This document shows positions 52,445 through 61,383 of a DNA stretch of 64,000 bases, one piece after another. Within the stretch, counting starts at the first letter, position 1, and the number at the start of each line of letters is the position of its first letter. This DNA is from CAVSRC01 sp963750065 (GTDB taxonomy: Bacteria; Pseudomonadota; Alphaproteobacteria; Rhizobiales; Kaistiaceae). The position numbers were made by a program, and so were the translations under genes. The stretch covers positions 1-64,000 of the forward strand of contig CAVVPK010000009.1 in the NCBI GenBank assembly GCA_963750065.1, read 5' to 3'. The notes beneath the pieces are model-generated. The model was not told the DNA's origin and did no database searches. It saw only the letters and a program-made list of their open reading frames with translations.

Positions 52445-53371
52445 ATGCTCGACCGCTTCACCGGAATGCAGGTCTTCGTGCGCGTCGCGGCGCTGGGAGG
52501 TTTTTCCGCCGCCGCGCGGGCGCTCGGCATGTCGCCAGCCATGGCGACCAAGCACGTCGATGCCCTGGAAGACCGGCTCGGCACCCGCCTCTTCTTCCGC
52601 TCCACCCGAAAGCTCACCTTGACCGATGCGGGCCAGCGCCATCTGCAGGCAACCGAACGCATCCTGGCCGAGATCGAGGAAGCGGAAGCGGCGGCGGCCG
52701 AGGACGTGATCGAGCCGCGTGGGGTCCTGAGGATCAACGCGCCGCTCGTCTTCGGGCTCCGCCAGGTGATGCCGGCGCTGGCCGAATTTTCTGCGCTCTA
52801 TCCGGCTCTCACCATCGACATCGCCTTGACCGATCGCTTCGTCGACCTGATCGACGAGGGCTGGGACATCGCCATCCGTCTTGGCAACTTGCGCGATTCG
52901 AGCCTGATCGCGCGCAGCCTGGCGCCGATCCGCGTGGCGCTGTGCGCATCCCCCGCCTATCTCGCCGCCCGCGGCACGCCCAAGACGATCGCCGATCTCG
53001 CCGATCACAACTGCCTCGGCTACACCCTGCCGACGCCGGCCAATGCCGGCCGCTGGCTGTTCGGCGAAGACCGGTCGATCGCGGCGCCGGTGCGCGGCAC
53101 TCTGATCGCCAACAACGGCGACGCGCTGCGCGCAGCGGCAGTTGCCGGACAGGGCCTCATCTATCAGCCGACCTTCATCCTCGCCGACGACATCCGAGCT
53201 GGCCGGCTGGTGCCACTCAGCCTCGACGTCCCCCTGCCGCATGTCGGCGCCGCCCATGCGGTCTTTCCCGGCGGCCGCCAGCCGCCGGCCAAGGTCAGAG
53301 CGCTGATCGACTTTCTCGCCGGGCGCTGGCGCGACGCCCCCTGGGACCACGACCTGTCGCAGGCCGGCTGA
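52445..53371 (+). CDS. LysR family transcriptional regulator
   Basis: 308 aa. N-terminal winged helix: MQVFVRVAALGGFSAAARALGMSPAMATKHVDALEDRLGTRLFFRSTRKLTLTDAG covers residues 6-61. The effector domain (from ~90) reads LRINAPLVFGLRQVMPALAEF and so on, closest to the CrgA/DmlR subgroup. It likely controls the divergent F420-type reductase gene. There is no ribosome-binding site near ATG 52445. Confidence 0.93.
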   Translation: MLDRFTGMQVFVRVAALGGFSAAARALGMSPAMATKHVDALEDRLGTRLFFRSTRKLTLTDAGQRHLQATERILAEIEEAEAAAAEDVIEPRGVLRINAPLVFGLRQVMPALAEFSALYPALTIDIALTDRFVDLIDEGWDIAIRLGNLRDSSLIARSLAPIRVALCASPAYLAARGTPKTIADLADHNCLGYTLPTPANAGRWLFGEDRSIAAPVRGTLIANNGDALRAAAVAGQGLIYQPTFILADDIRAGRLVPLSLDVPLPHVGAAHAVFPGGRQPPAKVRALIDFLAGRWRDAPWDHDLSQAG

Positions 53372-53379
53372 TCATCGCC

Positions 53380-53850
53380 TCACGGCCGCAGGCAGGTGCC
53401 CGTGGACAGGTAGTGGTTCATGCGCTTCTCCCAGAGCTGCATGAATTCGGCATAGGCGGCCTCGGTGAATCCGTCGACGAAGGCATCGCCCTTCTCGCCG
53501 AGGCTGGTGTGGGTGAAGGTGATGTCGGCGCTGGCGCCCTGCGGCGCCGGCCTTACCTGGATCGCCAGACGGGTCGCCGTTAACTCCGGCGTGAAGCGGA
53601 CGAAGGCGATGAAGCCCTTCTCCGGCTCGTAGTCGGTGACGTACCAATAGCTGTTCTCCGCCTCCGACGGCGTGACGAAGACGCAGGCTTCCTCGGCAAC
53701 GCCCAACTCGGTCACCACCAGCAGCGGGTCCCAATCCTCGATCCAGTCGACTTCGCGCACCGGGCAGAGCAGCGGAAACACCGCCTCCGGCGGGCCGGTG
53801 AGCGACTGGGTATAAGTGCGGCTGACCCGCTTGGGCGGGACGATCTTCAT
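53380..53850 (-). CDS. SRPBCC family protein
   Basis: 156 aa. RTYTQSLTGPPEAVFPLLCPVREVDWIEDW and the final helix DAFVDGFTEAAYAEFMQLWEKRMNHYLSTG give a START-like helix-grip fold. It overlaps the preceding small gene by 4 bp (ATGA, 53847-53850), so both are made together. Ligand unknown. Confidence 0.83.
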   Translation of the reverse strand: MKIVPPKRVSRTYTQSLTGPPEAVFPLLCPVREVDWIEDWDPLLVVTELGVAEEACVFVTPSEAENSYWYVTDYEPEKGFIAFVRFTPELTATRLAIQVRPAPQGASADITFTHTSLGEKGDAFVDGFTEAAYAEFMQLWEKRMNHYLSTGTCLRP

Positions 53851-54101
53851 TTCGGTTCTCCCTCGATCAGGTGATGGGCGTCGGCGGCGGTCAGGTCGAG
53901 CCCGTAGACCGCCTTGAGGCCCTCGATCTTGGCCAGCAGCTCTGGCGAGAACGGCGGCGCCCTGCCCTCCAGCGCATGCAGCGCCATGCCCTCGATCAGC
54001 TCGGCCACCGGCATTTCGAGGATCTCGGCCAGGCCCTTGAGGACCTTGAGAAGCCGCTTTTCCAGACGCAGCCCGGTCTGGACCCGTTCGATCTGTTTCA
54101 T
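53847..54101 (-). CDS. Small protein with ribbon-helix-helix-like N-terminus, coupled to SRPBCC gene
   Basis: 84 aa. RVQTGLRLEKRLLKVLKGLAEILEMPVAELIEGMALHALEG resembles a beta strand plus two helices, as in CopG/MetJ-type DNA-binding proteins; the rest (PELLAKIEGLKAVYGLDLTAADAHHLIEG) is helical. If it binds DNA it could autoregulate the pair. I could not confirm the family. Promoter elements suggest a leaderless start at 54101. Confidence 0.7.
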   Translation of the reverse strand: MKQIERVQTGLRLEKRLLKVLKGLAEILEMPVAELIEGMALHALEGRAPPFSPELLAKIEGLKAVYGLDLTAADAHHLIEGEPK

Positions 54102-54136
54102 GGCGTTTCTCTATTTCTTTGGTACCTAGGTGTCAA
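54101..54136 (-). promoter_or_regulatory. Promoter of the small RHH-like gene, apparently leaderless
   Basis: On the minus strand: TTGACA (54136-54131), 17-nt spacer, TAGAGA (54113-54108), then the ATG at 54101, seven bases on. The palindromes ACCTAGGT and GGTACC lie in the spacer (54121-54130 region), a possible operator. No Shine-Dalgarno sequence is present. Confidence 0.45.
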
Positions 54137-54169
54137 GATAGCGCCCCAGAGGAAACTCTCCGTCGCGGC

Positions 54170-54202
54170 TTGACTCTGAAAGCTAATGATATTAGCTATC
54201 TC
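54170..54202 (+). promoter_or_regulatory. Promoter/operator of the alpha/beta hydrolase-TetR operon
   Basis: Perfect inverted repeat AGCTAA (54181-54186), 5-nt spacer, TTAGCT (54192-54197), preceded by a -35-like TTGACT (54170-54175). The palindrome covers the expected -10 region, so a bound repressor would block transcription. The TetR regulator of the same operon is the obvious candidate. Confidence 0.5.
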
Positions 54203-54236
54203 GCTATTGATCGTATCGAGAAGAAGGACAACTGCC

Positions 54237-55148
54237 ATGGCCGCCGCCACAGCAAGCCCCCTCGCCCACACCGATCTTGCCCTGGCCTCCGATCTCCACG
54301 ACGCCGGCGGTACTGCGGCGGCGGGCACGACGCCCGAGCGTTTCTTCGACCGCCCCGAGGGTCGTATCGCCTACACCGATCTGGGCAGCGGACCGCTGGT
54401 CGTCATGGCGCCGGGCTTTGGCGACCTCAAGGAGGAATACCGCTTCCTCGCGCCACAGCTCGTTGCCGCCGGCTACCGTGCCGTGACCGTGGATCTCCGC
54501 GGCCACGGCCAGTCGTCGACCGGTTGGGGCGACCATAGCTGCGCCGCGCTGGGCAGCGACATGCTGGCGCTGGTCACCCATCTCGATGCCGGCCCTGCCA
54601 TTCTGATCGGCAACTCCATCTCCGGCGGCTCCGTCGCATGGGCCGCGGCCGAGGCGCCGGACCTCGTCGCCAGTCTTGTCCTGATCGACCCCTTCGCCCG
54701 CAACGTTCCCGTCAGCTGGTGGAAGGCGGCGCTCTTCAAGGCGGTCATGCACACGGCCTTCGTCGGCCCCTGGGCGCCGGCCGCCTGGGCCGGCTACTAC
54801 GCCTCGCTTTATCCGAGCGCCAAGCCCGCCGACTTCGCGGCCTACAAGGCGGCCCTGATCGCCAACCTCAAGGAGCCCGGCCGCATGGCCGCGCTGCAGG
54901 CGATGATGCGCACCGACCGCAATGACGTCGAACCGCGGCTTTCCGCGATCCGAGCCCCGGCTCTGGTGGTCATGGGCAGCCGCGACCCCGACTTCGACAA
55001 CCCCGCCGACGAGGCTGCGACCATGGCCGACCTCGTCCACGGCAAGGCCGTCATGATCGACGGTGCCGGACACTACCCCCATGCCGAGATGCCGGAGGCG
55101 ACCGCCCGGAAGATCGTCGCCTTCCTCGCCGAAGTGGCCGCGCGCTGA
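54237..55148 (+). CDS. Alpha/beta hydrolase
   Basis: 303 aa from ATG 54237 (AAGGA 8 nt upstream). Nucleophile Ser in LIGNSISGGSVAW (GNSIS, with Ser in place of the usual last Gly), oxyanion region MAPGFGDLKEEYRFLAP, acid in MGSRDPDFDNP, and His in DGAGHYPHAEMP. An esterase- or haloperoxidase-like enzyme with unknown substrate. Its stop overlaps the start of tetR by one base (TGATG), so the pair is translationally coupled. Confidence 0.88.
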   Translation: MAAATASPLAHTDLALASDLHDAGGTAAAGTTPERFFDRPEGRIAYTDLGSGPLVVMAPGFGDLKEEYRFLAPQLVAAGYRAVTVDLRGHGQSSTGWGDHSCAALGSDMLALVTHLDAGPAILIGNSISGGSVAWAAAEAPDLVASLVLIDPFARNVPVSWWKAALFKAVMHTAFVGPWAPAAWAGYYASLYPSAKPADFAAYKAALIANLKEPGRMAALQAMMRTDRNDVEPRLSAIRAPALVVMGSRDPDFDNPADEAATMADLVHGKAVMIDGAGHYPHAEMPEATARKIVAFLAEVAAR

Positions 55149-55723
55149 TGCCCCGCGCCGGCCTGACCCCCGATGCCGTGCTCGAGGCGGCGGCAGAGAT
55201 CGCCGACGCCGACGGTCTGCCGGCGGTGACGCTGGCGCGTCTGGCCGCCGGGCTCGGCGTGCGCCCGCCCTCGCTCTACAAGCATGTCGACGGGCTCGAC
55301 GCCATCCATCGCGGCCTGGCGCTGCGCGGCCTGACGGAAGCCACCGCCCGCTGCCAGCGCGCCACCGTCGGCAAGGCGCGCGAGGCGGCGCTCTTCGCCT
55401 TCGCCCATGCCTACTGGCAGTTCGCCCGCGAGCACCCGGGGCTCTATGCCGCATCGGTGCGCGCGGCCAAACCGGGTGAGAATGACATCGCCGCGGCCGG
55501 TGAGGCGTTGATCGGCGTCGTGCTGGCGGTGCTCGCCGGCTACGGTGTGAAGGGCGACGACGCACTCCACGCCACGCGCGGATTGCGCGCCATCGTCCAT
55601 GGCTTCGTTTCGCTCGACGCCATGGGCGCCTTTCGCCTCAAGCTCGACCTGGCCGAGTTCTTCGACCGGCTGCTCGGAGCTTTCGCTGGAGATCTGGCGG
55701 CGCGGGGCACGACGGCCGCCTGA
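55148..55723 (+). CDS. TetR/AcrR family transcriptional regulator (TetR_C-like, WHG domain type)
   Basis: 191 aa. HTH at the N-terminus: TPDAVLEAAAEIADADGLPAVTLARLAAGLGVRPPSLYKHVDGLDAI (8-54). The C-terminal part (AYWQFAREHPGLYAASVRA ... LRAIVHGFVSLDAMGAF) matches the TetR_C_33/WHG-type ligand domain. It is coupled to the hydrolase gene and likely represses the operon at the 54181-54197 palindrome. Confidence 0.9.
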   Translation: MPRAGLTPDAVLEAAAEIADADGLPAVTLARLAAGLGVRPPSLYKHVDGLDAIHRGLALRGLTEATARCQRATVGKAREAALFAFAHAYWQFAREHPGLYAASVRAAKPGENDIAAAGEALIGVVLAVLAGYGVKGDDALHATRGLRAIVHGFVSLDAMGAFRLKLDLAEFFDRLLGAFAGDLAARGTTAA

Positions 55724-55744
55724 CAAACACGTTGAGGTGTCGTC

Positions 55745-56245
55745 ATGCATATTCGCGACGAAATACCCACCGACGAGACGGCGATCGAAACAGTGATCGA
55801 AGCCGCCTTCCGCGACATGCCCTACAGCCAGCAGACCGAGACCTTCATCATGGCGGCGCTGCGCCGCGCCGGCGCGCTCACCGTCTCCCTGGTCGCCGAA
55901 GAGGCCGGCCATATCTGTGGCCAGGCCGCCTTCTCGCCGGTCGAGATCGACGGCAGGCCCTGCGACTGGTACGGCGCCGGCCCCATCGCCGTGGCACCCG
56001 CGCGCCAGCGTTCCGGCATCGGCAGCGCCCTCATGGAAGAAGGCCTGGGGCGTCTCCACGGCCTCGGCGCCGGCGGCTGCATGCTGGTCGGCGATCCCGC
56101 CTGGTACCAGCGCTTCGGCTTCCGTAACGAGCCGCGGCTGACGCTCCCCGGCGTGCCGCCCGAGGTCTTCATGATCCTGCCCTTCGGCACCGCCGTCCCC
56201 GCAGGCAAGGTCGCCTTCCATCCGGCTTTCGCGGCAACGGGTTGA
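55745..56245 (+). CDS. GNAT family N-acetyltransferase (YhbS-type)
   Basis: 166 aa. GAGPIAVAPARQRSGIGSALMEEGLGRL carries the acetyl-CoA loop (ARQRSGIGSALM, ~88-99), and GDPAWYQRFGFRNEPRL the C-terminal YhbS motif. It begins 21 bp after tetR with GAGGTG upstream, so it may be the third gene of that operon. Substrate unknown. Confidence 0.87.
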   Translation: MHIRDEIPTDETAIETVIEAAFRDMPYSQQTETFIMAALRRAGALTVSLVAEEAGHICGQAAFSPVEIDGRPCDWYGAGPIAVAPARQRSGIGSALMEEGLGRLHGLGAGGCMLVGDPAWYQRFGFRNEPRLTLPGVPPEVFMILPFGTAVPAGKVAFHPAFAATG

Positions 56246-56270
56246 TTTAGTTCTAGGCGGGGCGGCCTAC

Positions 56271-57269
56271 ATGCGCCTATGCCGGTGGCAGCCGTGGCGT
56301 CTTGTTGCGGCTGCCTGTCACGCCCGCCGCGCCGAGACGCCAAACACGCCTGTGTCCGTCCCTCCCCCACGTGCCAGCTCGGCCTGGACCGCCTTCATCC
56401 TGGTCCTGATGCCGGTCCTGTTCTCCTCCAACCTCGTCGTCGGACGCGCCGCCGTCGCCACGGTGGAGCCGTTCACGCTGGCCTTCTGGCGCTGGCTGAT
56501 CGCCACACTGATCATGCTGCCGATCGTCGCCGGTCCGCTGCGCCGCCATGCCGCCGACCTCTTGCACATGGTGCCGCTCCTGCTGGCGCTGGGCGTGCTC
56601 GGCATGGTGATCTGCGGCGCCGGCGTTTATCTCGGCCTGCGCCACACCACCGCCACCAACGCCACGCTGATCTACACCACGTCGCCGGCCCTCATCGTGC
56701 TGTTCGAGATGATCCTCGGCCGCCGACCGTTTTCCGCGCTGCAGTTCGCGGGTATCGCGCTTGCCACCCTGGGCATCGCCGTCATCGTGTCGCATGGCGA
56801 TATTGCCGGTCTCGCCACGACCGGTTTCAACCCCGGCGACATCGCCATCCTCATCGCAGCGATCTCATGGGCGATCTACTCGATTCTGCTGCACGATCCG
56901 CGCCTGCGCGCGCTCCCCGGCCGCGTGGTCTTCGCCGCCATTGCCATTGCCGGCACGCTGACGCTCACCCCGGCCTGGCTGTTCGAGGGATCGACCCACG
57001 GCTTCCTGCCCATGACCGCGGACGGCTGGATGGCCATCGTCGCCCTGGCGGTCATGCCGTCGGTCGGTGCCTTCCTGTCCTATCAGTGGCTGGTGCGCGA
57101 AGTCGGCTCCATGCGCACCGGCATGGCGCTCTACTTCATGCCCATCGTCGGCGTCGGGCTGGCCGCGGTCTTCCTCGGCGAAGCCATCCACAGCTACCAT
57201 CTGGTCGGTACGCTCACCACCATCGGCGGCGTCGCGCTGGCCACGCTTTCGGGAACCCGCCGTCAGTAG
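56271..57269 (+). CDS. EamA/DMT family transporter
   Basis: 332 aa with ten membrane helices in two EamA repeats (about 45-175 and 195-325). FTLAFWRWLIATLIMLPIV, TTATNATLIYTTSPALIVLFEMILGRR and SVGAFLSYQWLVREVGSMRTGMALYFMPIVGVGLAAVFLGE are typical of drug/metabolite exporters. The N-terminal ~35 residues are polar and lack homology; a GTG at 56352 could be the true start. Substrate not predictable. Confidence 0.87.
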   Translation: MRLCRWQPWRLVAAACHARRAETPNTPVSVPPPRASSAWTAFILVLMPVLFSSNLVVGRAAVATVEPFTLAFWRWLIATLIMLPIVAGPLRRHAADLLHMVPLLLALGVLGMVICGAGVYLGLRHTTATNATLIYTTSPALIVLFEMILGRRPFSALQFAGIALATLGIAVIVSHGDIAGLATTGFNPGDIAILIAAISWAIYSILLHDPRLRALPGRVVFAAIAIAGTLTLTPAWLFEGSTHGFLPMTADGWMAIVALAVMPSVGAFLSYQWLVREVGSMRTGMALYFMPIVGVGLAAVFLGEAIHSYHLVGTLTTIGGVALATLSGTRRQ

Positions 57270-57272
57270 ATT

Positions 57273-58291
<1,019 letters not shown>

Positions 58292-58295
<4 letters not shown>

Positions 58296-59296
58296 GCCAA
58301 TGCCTCGGCGACCGGCCCCGGATGGCCGACCGGGCGGCCGTGGGCGAGCGGATAGTGGCACAGCGCCAGGCCGACTTCGGCTCCCTGCTGCTGCGGCACC
58401 GTTGCCCGGCAGCGGTCGGTCGCAAACTGGCAGCGCGGCGAGAACAGGCAGCCGCTCGGCCGGTCGTAGAGGCCCGGGACGACGCCGCCGATCGACGGCA
58501 GCGTGCGCCCGTCGGCGCGCTCCGGCAGCGAGGCCAGCAGCGCCGCGGTGTAGGGATGGTGCGGGTCGGCGAACAGCTCGCCGACATTCTGCTCCTCGAC
58601 CTTTTGCCCGGCATAGAACACCGCCACCCGCTCGGCGGTCTCCGCCACCACGCCCATGTCGTGGGTGATCAGGATCAGCGCCATGCCGGTCTGCTTCTGC
58701 AGGTCGACCAGGAGGTCGAGGATCTGCGCCTGGATGGTGACGTCGAGCGCCGTCGTCGGCTCGTCGGCGATCAAGAGCTTCGGATTGCAGGCGATCGCCA
58801 TGGCGATCATCACCCGCTGGTTCATGCCGCCGGACAGCAGATGCGGGAAGGCCGAGAGCCTGTGCTCAGGTTCGGGAATGCCGACCGCCTTCAACAGCTC
58901 GATCGAGCGCTGGCGCCGTTCGCTCTTGTTCAGGCCGAGATGGAACTTCAGCGCCTCGCCGAGCTGATAGCCGACCGTGAAGCACGGGTTCAGGCTGGTC
59001 ATCGGCTCCTGGAAGATCATCGCCATCTCCTTGCCGACGATCGTCCGCCGCTGGCGCGGCGTCAGCTCCAGCAGGTCGTCGCCGTCGAAGGCCAGGCGAT
59101 CGGCGGTGACGGTGGCGGTCCACGGCAACAAGCCCATGACCGCCAGCATGGCCACCGATTTGCCCGAACCCGACTCGCCGACGATCGCCTGCACCTCGCC
59201 CGCTTCGACGTCGAGCGACACGCCGTCGACGGCGCGGAAGGCGCCGCCGGCAGTGGCGAATTCGACGGTGAGGTTGCGGATCTCGAGGAGCGGCAT
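58292..59296 (-). CDS. dppD: Dipeptide/oligopeptide ABC transporter ATP-binding protein DppD-like
   Basis: 334 aa. Walker A GESGSGKSV (~37-45), FQEPMTSLNPCFTVGYQLGE, signature LSGGMNQRVMIAMAIACNPKLL (GGMNQR in place of GGQRQR, usual for DppD), Walker B LLIADEPTTALD, and the C-terminal CLFSPRCQFATDRC cluster. It starts 1 bp after dppC. With DppF it powers uptake. Confidence 0.92.
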
Positions 59297-59297
59297 C

Positions 59298-60230
59298 TCA
59301 GCTCCGCCTCAATTTCGGGTCGAGCGCGTCGCGCAGACCGTCGCCGATCAGGTTGATGGCGAGCACGGTGACCAGGATGGCAACGCCGGGGAAGGTCACC
59401 ACCCACCAGGCGCGCAGGATGAACTCGCGCGCGTCGGCCAGCATCGTGCCCCATTCCGGCGTCGGCGGCTGGGCGCCCATGCCGAGGAATCCCAGCGCCG
59501 CGGCGTCGAGGATGGCGTTGGAGAAGGACAGCGTCGCCTGCACGATGAGAGGCGCCAGGCAGTTTGGCAGGATGGTCAGGAACATCAGGCGCAGCGGGCC
59601 GGCGCCGGCGATGCGCACGGCCGTGACGTATTCCTTCGACCGCTCGGTCATCACCGAGGCGCGCGTCAGGCGGACGAAATGCGGCTGGTAGGAGATGGCG
59701 ATCGCGATCATGGCGTTAAACAGGCCGGGGCCGAGGATCGCCACCAGCACCAGGGCAAGCAGCAGGCTCGGAAAGGCCAGGATGACGTCCATCACGCGCA
59801 TGATGACGACATCGACGGCACCGCGCATGAAGCCGGCGATCAGGCCGACGATGATGCCGCCGGTGAGCGAGAACGCCACCACCACGATGCCGATGAAGAG
59901 CGAATAGCGCGCCCCGAAAATCAGTCGCGACAGCATGTCGCGGCCGATAGCGTCAGTCCCGAGGATGAAGCTCCACGAGCCGCCCTCCTGCCAAACCGGC
60001 GGCGTCAGCAAGTTGCTTCCGAACAGTTCGTCGGGCCCGTGCGGCGCGATCAGGGGGGCGAAGACGGCAGCGAGAATGATGGTGAGGAGCACCACCAGAC
60101 CGACGACCGCGCCGCGGTTCTCGATGAAATAATGCCAGATTTCGCGCAGCGGCGCCGGATGCATCGCTTCGGCGCCGGCCTCTTCGTTCTCGGGCCCATG
60201 TTCCTCGGTGGGGAAAGTCGCGTCCGCCAT
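59298..60230 (-). CDS. dppC: Dipeptide ABC transporter permease DppC-like
   Basis: 310 aa. N-terminal cytoplasmic segment, then six membrane helices, with the EAA loop AVRIAGAGPLRLMFLTILPNCLAPLIVQ, as in DppC/OppC. LGTDAIGRDMLSRLIFGARYSLFIG is the family's opening motif. It lies 3 bp downstream of dppB. Confidence 0.92.
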   Translation of the reverse strand: MADATFPTEEHGPENEEAGAEAMHPAPLREIWHYFIENRGAVVGLVVLLTIILAAVFAPLIAPHGPDELFGSNLLTPPVWQEGGSWSFILGTDAIGRDMLSRLIFGARYSLFIGIVVVAFSLTGGIIVGLIAGFMRGAVDVVIMRVMDVILAFPSLLLALVLVAILGPGLFNAMIAIAISYQPHFVRLTRASVMTERSKEYVTAVRIAGAGPLRLMFLTILPNCLAPLIVQATLSFSNAILDAAALGFLGMGAQPPTPEWGTMLADAREFILRAWWVVTFPGVAILVTVLAINLIGDGLRDALDPKLRRS

Positions 60231-60233
60231 CGC

Positions 60234-61244
60234 CTACCTCACATGCCTGATGCGCGGATTGACGATGCTATAGACAACGTCAACGGTCAGATTGACGAAC
60301 ATCACGATGACGGCAATCAGCAGCAGCCCGCCCTGGACCACCGGATAGTCGCGCCGGAAGATCGAATCGACCATCCATTTGCCGACCCCCGGCCAAGAGA
60401 AGATCGTCTCGGTGAGGATGGCGCCGGCCATCAGCACGCCGACCTGCAGGCCGATCGTGGTGACCACCGGGATGAGGGCGTTGCGCAGGGCGTGAATGCC
60501 GACGACACGCCACGGCGGCAAGCCCTTGGCGCGCGCCGTGCGCACATAGTCGTCGCCAAGCACCTCGAGCATGGCCGAGCGCGTCTGCCGCGCAATCACC
60601 GCCAGCGGAATGGTCGCCAACACAATTGACGGCAGGATCAGGTGTGACACGGCCGACTGGAAGGCGCCCTTCTGGCCGGAGAGCAGGCTGTCGATCAGCA
60701 TGAAGCCGGTGACCGGCTTGAAGAAATACAACAGTGAGATGCGCCCCGAGACCGGCGTCCAGTGCAGCCAGCCGGAGAACACGATGATGAGCAGCAGCGC
60801 CCACCAGAAGATCGGCATCGAATAGCCGATCAGCGCGCCGCCCATGGTGACGTGGTCGATGGTCTTGCCGCGCCTGACCGCGGCCACGACGCCGGCCGGA
60901 ATCCCGACCGCGACGGCAATGATGATGGCGCAGGTCGACAATTCCACCGTCGCCGGAAACAGCGTGAAGAACTCGCTGATCACCGGACGCTTGGTGACGA
61001 TCGAGATGCCGAAATTGCCGTGCACGAGCTGGCCGAGATAGACCAGATATTGCTGCCAGATCGGCAGGTCGAAGCCGTAGTTGTGCAGCAGCTCCTTGTA
61101 GACGTCCGGGGGCAATCCATGCTCACCGGCCATGAGCAGCACCGGATCGCCAGGCAATACGCGCACGAATGCGAAGGCAACAAAGCTGACGCCGATGAAC
61201 GTCGGTATCAGCAACCCGATGCGTCTTACAAAATACCCCAGCAT
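60234..61244 (-). CDS. dppB: Dipeptide ABC transporter permease DppB-like
   Basis: 336 aa, six membrane helices. MLGYFVRRIGLLIPTFIGVSFVAFAFVRVLPGDP opens it, and the EAA loop is DYVRTARAKGLPPWRVVGIHALRNALIPV. It is separated from dppA by 139 bp containing a strong hairpin, so it is probably expressed at a lower level than the binding protein. Confidence 0.93.
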   Translation of the reverse strand: MLGYFVRRIGLLIPTFIGVSFVAFAFVRVLPGDPVLLMAGEHGLPPDVYKELLHNYGFDLPIWQQYLVYLGQLVHGNFGISIVTKRPVISEFFTLFPATVELSTCAIIIAVAVGIPAGVVAAVRRGKTIDHVTMGGALIGYSMPIFWWALLLIIVFSGWLHWTPVSGRISLLYFFKPVTGFMLIDSLLSGQKGAFQSAVSHLILPSIVLATIPLAVIARQTRSAMLEVLGDDYVRTARAKGLPPWRVVGIHALRNALIPVVTTIGLQVGVLMAGAILTETIFSWPGVGKWMVDSIFRRDYPVVQGGLLLIAVIVMFVNLTVDVVYSIVNPRIRHVR

Positions 61245-61335
61245 ATCCCTACCCGGTCGCCCGAGCCGTCATGGCACTTCACGACAGGACGCACAAGCTA
61301 CTGCGGGCACGACTATGTCGGGAAAAGGCCGAACA

Positions 61336-61359
61336 GCGCCGGGCCATAAGGCCCGGCGC
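61336..61359 (-). terminator. Intercistronic hairpin between dppA and dppB
   Basis: Perfect 10-bp GC stem, arms GCGCCGGGCC (61336-61345) and GGCCCGGCGC (61350-61359), ATAA loop. It lies 25 bp after the dppA stop. On the minus strand only CCTTTTCC follows a few bases later, so it looks like a partial terminator or mRNA stabiliser rather than a full stop. Confidence 0.55.
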
Positions 61360-61383
61360 CGGTTTCGTTATCGTCTGGCGGCC

